The notes: a model not told the origin generated them from the letters alone. A stretch of DNA of 32,704 bases from Stenotrophomonas sp. UBA2302 (GCA_002345545.1 DDVW01000010.1:1-32704), one strand, 5' to 3'; numbered from the stretch's first letter, positions 7,021 to 16,383 are shown. Numbers and translations: made by a program.

Positions 7021-8583
7021 TCAGCGCGACAGCACGCCCGGGTTCATCAGCCCCTTCGGATCGAGCTGCGCCTTGACCGCATCCAGCACCGCCAGCGCCG
7101 CCGGGTCGCGGCCGGCACGGTAGTCGTAGAACTTGCCCAGCTGCAGGTTGGCCGCGCCGTGCGCGCGCATCACATCGGCGATCTGGCGCTTGAGCGTGTC
7201 GGCGGCGGCACGCGCCGGCAGGTTCTCGCCGGGGCAGCCGATGCGCTCGCGGTGGTCGGCATCCACGGTACGCACATGGAAGGCGTTGTGGCTGTCGGGC
7301 CAGTAGATGCACGGCTCGATCACCACCGACTGCGCCCCGACGCTGGACATCAGCGTGCCGATGAAGATGCCGTGCGCCTCCATCGTCGCCTGCTCGCGGG
7401 CGAACAGTTCCTGCAGTGCGTTGAACACCGCCACCGACTTCGAATGCGGCACGATGGCGTGCACTGGCGCCCAGCGTTCACCCTGCGGCCCGAGCATCGA
7501 GTTCCAGGCGGCGAACGGGTTGGCCGCCATCATCTTCGGGATCGACGGCTCCACGCCCTGGCCAAGGCCATCGACCAGCTTGCGCGCGCGCGCCACGCGG
7601 TCGGCCACTTCGGCGGCGCTGTCGCCTTCCAGGGTGATGTGCAGCGAGAACTGCTGCTGGTCGACGATGTCGCGGCCCTTCACCGCCAGCTTCAGGCCGG
7701 AGATCAGGCCGCCCTTCTTGATCACGTTGGTCAGCGCCTTGACGTCGCTGGACAGACTGGCGCGGCGCATGCGGATCGCGGTCAGCGACGGATCGAACGC
7801 GGCGGTCTCGCTGGCCAGGCCATGGCGGGCAAGTTCGCCGAGCGCGCCGAACAGGGCATCGGGCGAGGTGAACTGCCAGGACAGGTAGTCGATGTGCGCG
7901 TGCCGGGGGATCAGCTTGAGCACGATGCGGGTCTTGATGCCGAGCAGGCCGCAATCGCCGAGGAACAGGCCGGTCAGGTCCGGGCCGTACCAGCGGAAGA
8001 ACGGGCTGGTGTTGGCGGCGGCCGCCGAGCCGGTGGTCAGGATCTCGCCATTGGCGGTGACCACCTGCAGGCCCAGCACCACATCGGCCGAGCAGCCGTA
8101 ACGCGCCGAGCCGTGGAAGATCGCCCCCTGAGACATGCCGCCGCCAACGGTGGCGTGCGAGCCGGACATCGGTCCGAAGTACGGCGTGCGCACGCCCTTG
8201 GCGTCAAGCGCCTCCTTCAGCGCGCGCCAGGTGACACCGGCCTCGACCACGACGTAGGCGTCCTCGAGGTTGATCTCGACGATCCGGTCCAGCGCGCCGG
8301 TATCCACCAGCACCGCCGGCTGCTGCGCGGCGATGTAGCCCCCGGTGTAGCTCATGCCGCCACCGCGCGGCACTACCGCCACGCCGGCAGCGGTGAGCTG
8401 CCTGACCGCCTCGGCCAGCTGCTGCGTATCGTTCGGGCGCAGCACCGCCAGCAGCGGCTGGCCCTGCGAATAGACGTCGGTGGAAAAATAGTCCAGCTCG
8501 GTGGCATCGGTGACGATGGCATCGCCCCAGCTGGCTTGCAGATGGGCGATGACATCCTGCGCGGTTGCGGTGTTGGTGCTCAT
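7021..8583 (-). CDS. FAD-linked oxidase (FAD_binding_4 / GlcD-like)
   Basis: A 520-residue flavoenzyme of the VAO/PCMH fold. The FAD-binding half (about residues 40-220) contains VVPRGGGMSYTGGY, YFGPMSGSHATVGGGMSQGA and YGCSADVVLGLQVVTANGEI. The C-terminal substrate half ends with QLDPKGLMNPGVLS, the usual final motif of D-lactate/glycolate oxidase relatives. It should oxidise a hydroxyl or similar group with FAD in the cytoplasm; the substrate is unknown. AAGGA precedes the ATG at 8583. It is the last gene of the seven-gene minus-strand cluster and follows the alpha/beta-hydrolase gene after only 15 bp, so it is almost certainly co-transcribed with it. Confidence 0.9.
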   Translation of the reverse strand: MSTNTATAQDVIAHLQASWGDAIVTDATELDYFSTDVYSQGQPLLAVLRPNDTQQLAEAVRQLTAAGVAVVPRGGGMSYTGGYIAAQQPAVLVDTGALDRIVEINLEDAYVVVEAGVTWRALKEALDAKGVRTPYFGPMSGSHATVGGGMSQGAIFHGSARYGCSADVVLGLQVVTANGEILTTGSAAAANTSPFFRWYGPDLTGLFLGDCGLLGIKTRIVLKLIPRHAHIDYLSWQFTSPDALFGALGELARHGLASETAAFDPSLTAIRMRRASLSSDVKALTNVIKKGGLISGLKLAVKGRDIVDQQQFSLHITLEGDSAAEVADRVARARKLVDGLGQGVEPSIPKMMAANPFAAWNSMLGPQGERWAPVHAIVPHSKSVAVFNALQELFAREQATMEAHGIFIGTLMSSVGAQSVVIEPCIYWPDSHNAFHVRTVDADHRERIGCPGENLPARAAADTLKRQIADVMRAHGAANLQLGKFYDYRAGRDPAALAVLDAVKAQLDPKGLMNPGVLSR

Positions 8584-8598
8584 GGGAGTCCTTCGGGA

Positions 8599-10170
8599 TC
8601 AGGCGGACAGCGCGGCGGCGCGGCCCTGGAAATCGGATTCGGCATCACCGCTTGTCTGCAGCGGTACCGGCAGCGCACGCAGCCGCGCGGCCAGGCCGGG
8701 GGCGGTGGCATCACGCAGCAGCGTGTGCAGGCGCGGGCCCAGCCGTAACAGCTCGACCACATTGGCGTGCACCTGTGCCGGCGCCGGCGCATCGACCCGG
8801 CGGCGGGCAGCGGCGCCGGGCGCCAGCCACGGCCACAGCAGGTGGCGCTCGCGTTCCCACTGCCAGACATCGCACAGGTAGCCACCGGCGCGGTCGATGA
8901 CGGTGGTTGGCAGGTTGGCCAGCAGCACGGCCTGTTCGTCGGCGTCCAGCAGCCACGGTGCATGCAGCTGCACCTGCTGCACGCGCGTACCCAGCGCCTC
9001 GACCAGGGCCGGAACGTAGCCCGCGGCTGCACCGTGCGCCTGGATCAGTACGGCCGGGTGCCCGTGGAGCGCCTCCAGCAGCGCGGCGACCACGACCTCG
9101 GCACTGAGCTCGCAATCGCTTTCGCACGAAGCACCGTGACCAGGCAGATCCGGCAGCAATGCCGCGCCTTCGCCGGCCGGCAGCTGCGCCGGCGACAACG
9201 GACGCGTGCCCGGTGCGTGCAGTACCAGCTGCAGCGGGCCTGCACCGGCACGCTCCCACAGCGCCATGTCACCGGCGACGGTCGCCACGATGCGGCGCTG
9301 CCAACCGGCAGCAGATGGCGCGGCGGCCTTGGCCACGAACGCCGGCTCGCCGGACAGCAGCTGCGCCAGCCACCCATCCATCTTCGCGTGCATCGCCGGG
9401 ATGCCTTCGCGCTCTTCGACCAGCTGCACATGCGCCGGCAGGTTCTGCAGGCGCGGCATGTGCGCCAGCAGCGGGTCGCCATGGCGGAACACCATCCATG
9501 CCGGCATCGTCAGCTCGTTGACCCAGTGATGGTCGTTGTGCCGGAACGCGGCCGCATAGCCGGCACGGTAGGTGTCGCCCACGTCGAGCACGTCCATCAC
9601 CGCCTCGCGGGTGCCTTCGGTGGTCTGCGGGGCGATCGCCATCGCCGCTTCGGCACGGCCGTCGTACCACGGGAAGAAGTACTTCTGCTCGCGCATGCGC
9701 GACCACAGCCAGCGCAGGTGCGAGCCGTCCCATTGCGGCACGAACGGCGGCAGGTAGGCCTCGCCGTACAGCGCGGACTCTTCCGGGGTGAAGGCCGCAT
9801 AGCCGTCGACCACCAGCGCGGCGACGCGTTGCGGATCGGCCCAGGCCAGCCAGGTCGCGATCAGGCCGCCGGTGTGCATGCCGAACACGGCGCAGCGCTG
9901 CAGGCCGATGGCCTCGCAGAACTGCCGTGTGGCCGCACCGAACTCGGCGATGGTCATCGGATTGCCGGGTAGCGGATCGGAATAGCCGAAACCCGGCGTA
10001 TCGGGAGCGATCACGGTGTAGCGGTCGGCAAAGCGCTGCATCATCGCCGTCCACATCCGCGAGTTCTGCGGCGACTGGTGGATCAGCAGCAGCGCCGGAC
10101 CGGTACCGGCGATGCGGTAATGCACCTGCCGTCCGTCCACGGACACGAAGTGGCGTTGGATCGAGGTCAT
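8599..10170 (-). CDS. Double-domain alpha/beta-hydrolase homologue, His at nucleophile positions
   Basis: A 523-residue protein with two alpha/beta-hydrolase-like halves. The first (about residues 1-275) has LLLIHQSPQNSRMW, the APDTPGFGYSD turn and the nucleophile elbow AVFGMHTGG, where His99 stands in place of the usual Ser; a candidate acid and His follow in FRHGDPLL and PAMHAKMDGW. The second (about 310-523) has LLPDLPGHGAS and an elbow position VLIQAHGAAAG, again with His (379) where Ser would be. Single-domain relatives with a GxHTG elbow exist, but a fusion with a second degenerate half is unusual. It may be a lyase-type, non-Ser or non-catalytic binding protein; hydrolysis should not be assumed. 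There is no signal peptide. It lies 9 bp after the oxidoreductase stop within the minus-strand operon. Confidence 0.85.
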   Translation of the reverse strand: MTSIQRHFVSVDGRQVHYRIAGTGPALLLIHQSPQNSRMWTAMMQRFADRYTVIAPDTPGFGYSDPLPGNPMTIAEFGAATRQFCEAIGLQRCAVFGMHTGGLIATWLAWADPQRVAALVVDGYAAFTPEESALYGEAYLPPFVPQWDGSHLRWLWSRMREQKYFFPWYDGRAEAAMAIAPQTTEGTREAVMDVLDVGDTYRAGYAAAFRHNDHHWVNELTMPAWMVFRHGDPLLAHMPRLQNLPAHVQLVEEREGIPAMHAKMDGWLAQLLSGEPAFVAKAAAPSAAGWQRRIVATVAGDMALWERAGAGPLQLVLHAPGTRPLSPAQLPAGEGAALLPDLPGHGASCESDCELSAEVVVAALLEALHGHPAVLIQAHGAAAGYVPALVEALGTRVQQVQLHAPWLLDADEQAVLLANLPTTVIDRAGGYLCDVWQWERERHLLWPWLAPGAAARRRVDAPAPAQVHANVVELLRLGPRLHTLLRDATAPGLAARLRALPVPLQTSGDAESDFQGRAAALSA

Positions 10171-10179
10171 GCGTGTTCC

Positions 10180-11184
10180 TTAAAGCCGTACCAGCGCCTT
10201 GCCCAGGTTTTCGCCGTTGAGCAGGCCGATGAAGCCGGCCGGCGCGCTGGCCAGGCCGTCATGGATGTGTTCGCGGTAACGCAGCGTGCCGGCGGCGAGC
10301 ATCGCGGCCAGTTCGCGGCGGCAACGTTCGAACTCGTGCAGGTGGTCGTACACCACCAGTCCCTGCAGATGCGCACGCGCACCGATCACCGGGCCAAGGT
10401 TCGGCCCCGGCGGGCGCTCGGCGCGGTTGTACTGGTCACTCAGGCCGCACAGCACCACGCGCGCATGCAGGCGCAGCAGCGCCAGCGCCGCTTCCAGCAC
10501 CGCGCCGCCGACGTTGTCGAAATAGCCGTCGATACCGTCCGGGCAGGCCGCACGCAGCGATGCCAGGAAGTCCGCATCGCGATAGCTGACGCAGGCATCG
10601 AAACCGAATTCATCGATGGCGATGGCGCACTTCCGCGCACTGCCGGCGATGCCGACCACCCGGCAACCGGCGGCCTTGCACAGCTGCCCGGCCACGCTGC
10701 CAACGGCACCGGCGGCGGTGGAAACGAGAATGGTCTGCCCCGGCCGCGGCTGCAGGATGTGGCGCACCCCTGCCCACGCGGTGAGGCCGGGAATGCCCAG
10801 CACCCCGACCGCCGTGCTGACCGGCGCCAGCGTGGCATCCACCCGCGACACGGCCGCCGCATCCAGTACGGCCTGTTCGGCCCAACCGGTCATGCCGGTG
10901 ACGATCTCGCCAACGGCGAAGCGGCCACTGCGATCTTCCCGCACGGTGCCGATGCCGTAGCCCGGCACGATGCTGCCCAGCGGCGGGCACGGCAGCGCGT
11001 AGCGGCCGCCCAGCTGCGCCCGCAGGAACGGATCCAGTGACAGCCACTGCACCTGCACCCGCAGCTGACCGTCGCCGGGAACCGGCACGGGCTGATGTTG
11101 CAGTTCGAAGTCCTGCGCCTGCGGCATTCCTTGCGGAATCTGCCGCAGGCAGACGGCCTGCATGGTCATCTGCAAGCCGTGCAT
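10180..11184 (-). CDS. NADP-dependent oxidoreductase, zinc-free MDR superfamily
   Basis: A 334-residue medium-chain dehydrogenase/reductase of the CurA/leukotriene B4 dehydrogenase type. Evidence: WLSLDPFLRAQLGG near the start, GLTAWAGVRHI, the Rossmann motif ILVSTAAGAVGSVAGQLCKAAGC, and YFDNVGGAVLEAAL and ISTYN-like LCGLSDQYN later. No zinc ligands are visible. Such enzymes reduce activated C=C bonds of enones or 2-alkenals with NADPH. The ATG at 11184 leaves 3 bp after the gcdH stop; ATGs at 11172 and 11166 are alternatives and none has a clear ribosome site, which suggests translation coupled to gcdH. Confidence 0.88.
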   Translation of the reverse strand: MHGLQMTMQAVCLRQIPQGMPQAQDFELQHQPVPVPGDGQLRVQVQWLSLDPFLRAQLGGRYALPCPPLGSIVPGYGIGTVREDRSGRFAVGEIVTGMTGWAEQAVLDAAAVSRVDATLAPVSTAVGVLGIPGLTAWAGVRHILQPRPGQTILVSTAAGAVGSVAGQLCKAAGCRVVGIAGSARKCAIAIDEFGFDACVSYRDADFLASLRAACPDGIDGYFDNVGGAVLEAALALLRLHARVVLCGLSDQYNRAERPPGPNLGPVIGARAHLQGLVVYDHLHEFERCRRELAAMLAAGTLRYREHIHDGLASAPAGFIGLLNGENLGKALVRL

Positions 11185-11187
11185 CAA

Positions 11188-12351
11188 TCAGAACGCGTTG
11201 ATGCCGGTCAGCTCGCGGCCAACCACCAGCTCGTGCACGGTCTCGGTGCCTTCATAGGTGATCACCGATTCCAGGTTCAGCGCATGACGGATCGCGCCGT
11301 GCTCGGTGGTGATGCCGGCGCCGCCGAGCAGGTCGCGGCATTCGCGCGCGATGTCGATGGCCATGCGGCAGTTGTTCCACTTGGCCAGGCTGACCTGGGT
11401 GGGCTGCATCTTGTCGGCTTCCTTCAGGCGGCCCAGCTGCAGCGACAGCAGCTGCGCAGCGGTGATGCGGCGGGCCATGTCGGCCATCTTGATCTGCGCG
11501 CTCTGGGTAGCGGCGACCGGACGGCCGAACAGGATGCGTTCCTTGGTGTAGGCCAGCACTTCGTCCAGACAGGCGACGGCCGCACCGATCGGGCCCCAGG
11601 TGATGCCGTAGCGGGCCTGGGTCAGGCAGCCCAGCGGACCCTTCAGGCCCGTCACGTTGGGCAGGCGGTTGGCGTCGGACACGCGCACGTTGTCGAAGAA
11701 CAGCGCACCGGTGGCCGAGGCACGCAGCGACATCTTCTTCTTGATTTCCTGCACGGTGAAGCCCGGGGTGCCCTTCTCGATCACGAAGCCCTGGATGCCG
11801 TCTTCGGTGTGCGCCCAGACAATGGCGATATGCGCCATCGGTGCATTGGTGATCCACATCTTGGAGCCGTTGATCACCCACTCATCGCCGTCCTTGACGG
11901 CGCGGGTCTTCATGCTGGCCGGGTCCGAGCCGCCGTGGGCTTCGGTCAGGCCAAAGCAGCCGATCACCTTGCCGGCGGCCATGTCCGGCAGCCAGCGCAT
12001 GCGCTGCTCTTCCGAACCGTAGGCGTAGATGGGGTACATGCACAGCGAGCTCTGCACCGAGACAAAGCTGCGCAGGCCCGAATCGCCGCGCTCCAGCTCC
12101 TGGCAGATCAGGCCGTAGCTGACATAGCCCAGGTTGGAACCGCCGTACTGTTCCGGCAGGGTCGCACCCAGCAGGCCCATCTCGGCGATCTCCGGGATCA
12201 GATGGGTCGGGAACTCACCCTTGTCAAAGCAGTCACCAATGATCGGCAACACGCGCTCATCGGTGAAACGTGCCACCGAATCCTGGATGGCCTGCTCTTC
12301 TTCGGTGAGCAGGGAACGGACGTCGTACAGGTCAAACGGATTGAGGCTCAT
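11188..12351 (-). CDS. gcdH: Glutaryl-CoA dehydrogenase
   Basis: A 387-residue acyl-CoA dehydrogenase with unusually close similarity to glutaryl-CoA dehydrogenases: SSLCMYPIYAYGSEEQRMRW, GCFGLTEAHGGSDPASMKTRA, KMSLRASATGALFFDNVRV, GPLGCLTQARYGITWG and DLLGGAGITTEHGAIRHALN. The catalytic base is Glu367 in TYEGTETVH. The enzyme oxidises and decarboxylates glutaryl-CoA to crotonyl-CoA using FAD, in lysine, tryptophan or aromatic breakdown. Finding it inside an operon with a TonB receptor and an amine oxidase suggests that this cluster's substrate yields a glutaryl-CoA-like intermediate, or that a paralogue has been recruited. Substrate choice within the family cannot be proven by eye. Confidence 0.9.
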   Translation of the reverse strand: MSLNPFDLYDVRSLLTEEEQAIQDSVARFTDERVLPIIGDCFDKGEFPTHLIPEIAEMGLLGATLPEQYGGSNLGYVSYGLICQELERGDSGLRSFVSVQSSLCMYPIYAYGSEEQRMRWLPDMAAGKVIGCFGLTEAHGGSDPASMKTRAVKDGDEWVINGSKMWITNAPMAHIAIVWAHTEDGIQGFVIEKGTPGFTVQEIKKKMSLRASATGALFFDNVRVSDANRLPNVTGLKGPLGCLTQARYGITWGPIGAAVACLDEVLAYTKERILFGRPVAATQSAQIKMADMARRITAAQLLSLQLGRLKEADKMQPTQVSLAKWNNCRMAIDIARECRDLLGGAGITTEHGAIRHALNLESVITYEGTETVHELVVGRELTGINAF

Positions 12352-12409
12352 AAGTACTCACTACGAAGCCGAAACGCTCGGCAGGTGGGGGATAAGGTAG
12401 TGCAATCGG

Positions 12410-13819
12410 TCAGGCCGACAGAATGGCCGCGGCGGCACGCTCGCCCGACTGGACGGCGGCCTCCATGCCCGGCACATGCAGTTCGGTCTGTTCACCGGCA
12501 AAGTGGATGCGTCCAAACGGGGTGTTGTTCCACTTCACCGTCTGCGCAAACTGGCCCGGGGCGATTTCGCCAAAACCACCGCCGGCAAACGGGTCGGCGC
12601 CCCAGCTGCGGGTCTCCAGCGGCTGCAGGGCACCGACGCTGGCCGGGCGGATGCGGGCAAATTCATTGATGACCCAAGCCAGGCGCGCGTCACGGTCCAG
12701 CTTGTCGGCCTGCTGCGCGGCCGCGCCGTTGAGCCAGACGATCAGGCGGTTGATCTGGCCGTCGTCACCGGGCACGGCAAACACGCGCTGCAGCGAACCG
12801 GTGCTCCACAGCCACAACGGCTGCTTGTCCTCTTCCCAGAACGGGCGGGTGGGCTGCAGGTGCAGCGTGGTCACCGCATTGGCACCACGGGCGGCCCATA
12901 CGGCACGCTGTTCGGCCGGCGGCGCCGGGTCGATCACGATGCGGCTCAACGGCGCGCTGGGCAGGGCCAGCACCAGGTGGGCGGCCTGGAAACGGCGGCC
13001 ATCGGCGCAGCGCACTTCCACCCCGCGCTTGCTCGATTCCACCCCGATCACCTGCGCGCCCAGGACCGGCGGCCGTTCCAGCGAGGCGGCCATGGCTTCG
13101 GGCAGCGCCTGGCTGCCGCCGTCCACCCAACCGGTGGCCTGCTCGCCATAGCGGCGCAGGGCATCGCGGCGCAGTACATCCAGCGCACTGATGGTGTGTA
13201 GCGAGGAATAGCTGTTGCCAATGTCCATCCACTCGATGGCCTGAGCGGACCAGCCCTGCGCGGACAGGTGCTGGGCCAGCGAAATATCCAGCGTCAGATT
13301 GGCCGGGTCGCGCCAGCTGTCGATGGCCGGCAGCGCGATGCCATTGAGTGCGGTGGACAGCAAGGCCGGCGGCGGCAATGCACGCTCGCGGCCCTGCAGG
13401 GTATTGAAGGGGCTGTCAGCCCAGGTAGTGGCCGGGATGATGGTGTCACCAAACCCCAGGCCCATGCCGCTGACCGGCGGACGGGCCACCGACGGCGGGT
13501 TGATCCCCACACCCACGGCCTTGGCCTGGGCATGGACGCGGGCGTAGCCGGTACCGACTTCGACGCCGCCAATCTCAAAGCGCAGGCCGTTGCGGGTGAC
13601 CGTGTGCAGGCGGCCGCCGACGCGGTCGTTGGCCTCCAGTACGGTGACCCGGGCTCCTGCCGCTTGCAGTGCGCGTGCAGCGGCCAGGCCCGCCAGACCC
13701 GCACCCACCACGATCACATCACCGGCCGGCGTGACCGGAACACGTGCGGACGCGGCCACCGGCAACATGGAAAGGGCCGTGACCGCGCTGATTCCCTGCA
13801 AAAAATGGCGTCGTTGCAT
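12410..13819 (-). CDS. Tat-exported flavin amine oxidase
   Basis: A 469-residue flavin monoamine oxidase family protein. It starts MQRRHFLQGISAVTALSMLP, a twin-arginine signal with cleavage expected after VAASA, so the mature enzyme should be exported folded to the periplasm. The FAD Rossmann motif VIVVGAGLAGLAAARAL is followed by LEANDRVGGRLHTV, and the C-terminus has RIHFAGEQTELHVPGMEAAV, all typical of the amine oxidase family. It probably oxidises an amine to an imine/aldehyde with O2. The ATG at 13819 has AGGAAG at good distance; an ATG at 13840 is less likely. It lies 58 bp before gcdH and just after the TonB receptor terminator hairpin. Confidence 0.9.
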   Translation of the reverse strand: MQRRHFLQGISAVTALSMLPVAASARVPVTPAGDVIVVGAGLAGLAAARALQAAGARVTVLEANDRVGGRLHTVTRNGLRFEIGGVEVGTGYARVHAQAKAVGVGINPPSVARPPVSGMGLGFGDTIIPATTWADSPFNTLQGRERALPPPALLSTALNGIALPAIDSWRDPANLTLDISLAQHLSAQGWSAQAIEWMDIGNSYSSLHTISALDVLRRDALRRYGEQATGWVDGGSQALPEAMAASLERPPVLGAQVIGVESSKRGVEVRCADGRRFQAAHLVLALPSAPLSRIVIDPAPPAEQRAVWAARGANAVTTLHLQPTRPFWEEDKQPLWLWSTGSLQRVFAVPGDDGQINRLIVWLNGAAAQQADKLDRDARLAWVINEFARIRPASVGALQPLETRSWGADPFAGGGFGEIAPGQFAQTVKWNNTPFGRIHFAGEQTELHVPGMEAAVQSGERAAAAILSA

Positions 13820-13851
13820 CGTCGCTTCCTGGGGCGTCAAGCATGGGACGA

Positions 13852-13873
13852 CCCGGGCGGTTGCCCGCCCGGG
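13852..13873 (-). terminator. Hairpin after TonB receptor gene
   Basis: A perfect 9-bp stem (CCCGGGCGG and its complement) around the loop TTGC lies just after the TonB receptor stop and 33 bp before the amine oxidase start. Without a T-run it is probably a partial terminator that lowers expression of the enzyme genes relative to the receptor. Confidence 0.55.
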
Positions 13874-13886
13874 CCGGAGGGACTGC

Positions 13887-16295
13887 TTAGAACTTGTAGC
13901 TCACTTCCATACCGTACATGCGCGGCAGCGACGGGGTCACGCCGAAGTCACGCACGTTGACCAGGGTCAGGCCGGTCAGCGGCGGCACGTTCGGAACGGC
14001 GATGTACTTGTCCGGGTTGACGGTACGCTGCGCATCTTCCGGGGTACGGTCGTTGAACGCGTTGTTGACGTAGGCGCTGATCTGCCACTGGTCGCTCGGA
14101 CGCAGGGTGAAGCGGAAGTTGGTGCGTACCGAGGCACCCAGGTACGCCAGGTTGTGCACCTGCACGTAGCGCTTGCTCTCGTAGGTGCTGTCGACGTTGG
14201 CGGTGTAGCTCCAACCATTGGCGAACTCACCATCACGCATCAGGCCCAGGGTGGCCTTGTGCTTGGGCACGCGTGGCAGGTAGTTACCCGCGGCATCGGC
14301 CGCCGGGTCAGCCAGCGTCGGGGCTGCGGCATCGGAGAACAGGTCCGCATGGTCCTGGCTGATGAACGAGACGATCTTGGCGTCGGTCAGCGAGTAGTTG
14401 AAGCTGGCCTGCCAGCCCGGCGCGAACGCCCACTGCGATTCCAGTTCGAAACCCTTGACCTCGGACTCACCCACGTTGGTGGTGTAGCTGGTGGAGAACA
14501 GCGAGCCGTTCTTGCGCAGCACCGGGCCGGTCTGGGTCAGCTGCTGGTTGGTCCAGTCGATGTAGAACACGTTGGCGTTGACGCGCATGCGTCCATCGAG
14601 CCAGTCGCTCTTGACGCCGAACTCGTAGTTCCAGGTCTTTTCTTCCTCGAACTTGTCCAGGCCCTGGGCCAGCAGCTGGGCCAGCGCATCGTCGGACAGG
14701 TCGGCACGGAACACGGTGGTGTTGAAGCCGCCGGGCTTGTTGCCCTTGGACACCAGGCCGTAGATGTTGACGTTGTCGGCCGCCTGATAGCTCAGGGTGA
14801 AGCGCGGGGTGAAGCTCTTGAACGATTCGTTCAACGCATACGGCAGACGATAGGTGTTGGTACCCAGGATGCGGGTATCCACGCCACCCTTGCTGATCTC
14901 GTCGGTGGCGTAACGGCCTTCAGCCGAGGCGGTCCACTGGTCATTGATGCGCCAGTTCACCATGCCGTAGACGGCCTTGTTGACGGTCTTGTCGTCCGGA
15001 TCGGTGGCGATGGCCACCTTGCTGGCCAGGTCACCACCCCAGCCCGGCTTAGCCGACTGGCTGTAGTAATACAGGCCGAACATACCCGACACGGCCAGGC
15101 TCTGGTCGGTGCTCAGGCGCAGGTCCTGCGACCAGTCCTTCAGCGAATCCAGAGTGAAGGTTTCAAACGCACCGGCAAAGCCACGAGTCGAGCTGTAGTC
15201 CTGGTCAAAGGCATTGTACTTGTCCGCATCGTTGTACGCGGTAGTCGAGGTCAACTGCCAGCCGTTGTCGAACATGTAGTCGACCACGAGGCTGGAGCGG
15301 TTGAGGGTCTGCTTGCGGCCGGCATAGAAACCTGCGGCTTCATAGGCATCGGTGTTGATGCCGATGTCCGACGGCATCTTGATCTCGCCACAGTAGTAGC
15401 CGCGGGTGCGGGTTTCGGCAACTGGGTACAGGCCGAGGTAGCTGGCACCGGTGTATGTAGGCAGGTAGCAGTTGTTAAGAACGTCACCCTGACGCTGGAT
15501 GGCGATATGGCTGTCGCGGTTCTTCTGCTGGCTGATGCGTGCGGTGATTTCCAGGTTCTCGTTCGGACTCCAGGAAACGGCGCCCATCACGCTTTGCGAA
15601 TCGTTGCCGCCTAGGTCCTTACGGCCAGAGGCGCTGTTGTAATATATATCGTCATTGCCACGCTTGGTGGCACTAATGTCGTAGCCGAACGTGCCATTCT
15701 CGTTGCCGCCGGAATAGAACAGGCCCAGCCTTTCCTGGCCGTAGTTGCCTGCGCCCAGGGTCAGCTTGCCGCCCGGCACCGAGCCCGGCCGCTTGGTGAT
15801 GAAATTGACCGCACCAGAGAAGGTACGGCGGCCGAACGCGGCTGACTGTGGGCCACGCACCACTTCCACGCGCTGGATGTTCTCCAAGCCATAGCCGGAG
15901 ATGTCGCCTTCCACATAGATGCCGTCGATGAAGAACGAAGCATTCGACTCACCCTGAATGTTGGACATACCTCGGATGACCGGGCGATCAGTTCCGCGAC
16001 CGTAGCCGGAGCGGAAAGAAAAACTCGGCGACATGTTAGCGATGTCGCGGATGTCATTCAGGCCCTTCTTCTCGATCGTCTGCTCTGATACCGCCGAAAT
16101 CGGCAGCGGCATCTGCTGCAGCGGCTCCGATACGCCACGTGCGGTCACGGTGATCTGGTCAAGACTGTGGACGGTGGCATTGCCGCTTGCCGGCGGCGCG
16201 CCGGCCTCGTCGCCCGCGGCGGCGGCATTGCCCGCACACAGCAGCAGGGCGAGGGTGATGGAGGAGCACAGCAGATCTGGCTTGATGTTTTTCAT
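13887..16295 (-). CDS. TonB-dependent outer-membrane receptor (cluster A)
   Basis: An 802-residue receptor. It starts MKNIKPDLLCSSITLALLLC with a Sec signal ending near NAAAA, then a TonB-box-like LDQITVTARG, the plug domain (LPISAVSEQTIEKKGLNDIR; PVIRGMSNIQ; FFIDGIYV; RVEVVRGPQSAAFGRRTFSG), and a 22-strand barrel that ends in Phe (MEVSYKF). It imports a ligand across the outer membrane with TonB energy. NCYLP and GYYCGE supply two Cys in an extracellular-loop position, a possible disulfide, and both are conserved in the cluster B receptor. The ATG at 16295 was chosen because the signal peptide starts there; the open frame continues upstream without meaning. It follows DUF1838 after 88 bp. 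Confidence 0.93.
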   Translation of the reverse strand: MKNIKPDLLCSSITLALLLCAGNAAAAGDEAGAPPASGNATVHSLDQITVTARGVSEPLQQMPLPISAVSEQTIEKKGLNDIRDIANMSPSFSFRSGYGRGTDRPVIRGMSNIQGESNASFFIDGIYVEGDISGYGLENIQRVEVVRGPQSAAFGRRTFSGAVNFITKRPGSVPGGKLTLGAGNYGQERLGLFYSGGNENGTFGYDISATKRGNDDIYYNSASGRKDLGGNDSQSVMGAVSWSPNENLEITARISQQKNRDSHIAIQRQGDVLNNCYLPTYTGASYLGLYPVAETRTRGYYCGEIKMPSDIGINTDAYEAAGFYAGRKQTLNRSSLVVDYMFDNGWQLTSTTAYNDADKYNAFDQDYSSTRGFAGAFETFTLDSLKDWSQDLRLSTDQSLAVSGMFGLYYYSQSAKPGWGGDLASKVAIATDPDDKTVNKAVYGMVNWRINDQWTASAEGRYATDEISKGGVDTRILGTNTYRLPYALNESFKSFTPRFTLSYQAADNVNIYGLVSKGNKPGGFNTTVFRADLSDDALAQLLAQGLDKFEEEKTWNYEFGVKSDWLDGRMRVNANVFYIDWTNQQLTQTGPVLRKNGSLFSTSYTTNVGESEVKGFELESQWAFAPGWQASFNYSLTDAKIVSFISQDHADLFSDAAAPTLADPAADAAGNYLPRVPKHKATLGLMRDGEFANGWSYTANVDSTYESKRYVQVHNLAYLGASVRTNFRFTLRPSDQWQISAYVNNAFNDRTPEDAQRTVNPDKYIAVPNVPPLTGLTLVNVRDFGVTPSLPRMYGMEVSYKF

Positions 16296-16383
16296 GGATG
16301 TCCCGACTGGAGAGATGATCGGAATGGAAGAAAGGATGGATGCACCGGCGTTGGGGGAGGGTTCCGTCCTTTGAATCCGTGCT

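Noticed and set aside
6847..8748. 633-codon open frame on the plus strand opposite the FAD-linked oxidase
   Set aside because: It is antisense to a clear flavoprotein gene, its product is rich in Arg, His and Gly without any motif, and it arises from high-GC codon use.
13590..15614. 674-codon open frame on the plus strand opposite the TonB receptor
   Set aside because: It is the shadow of the receptor gene; there is no family motif and no ribosome site.
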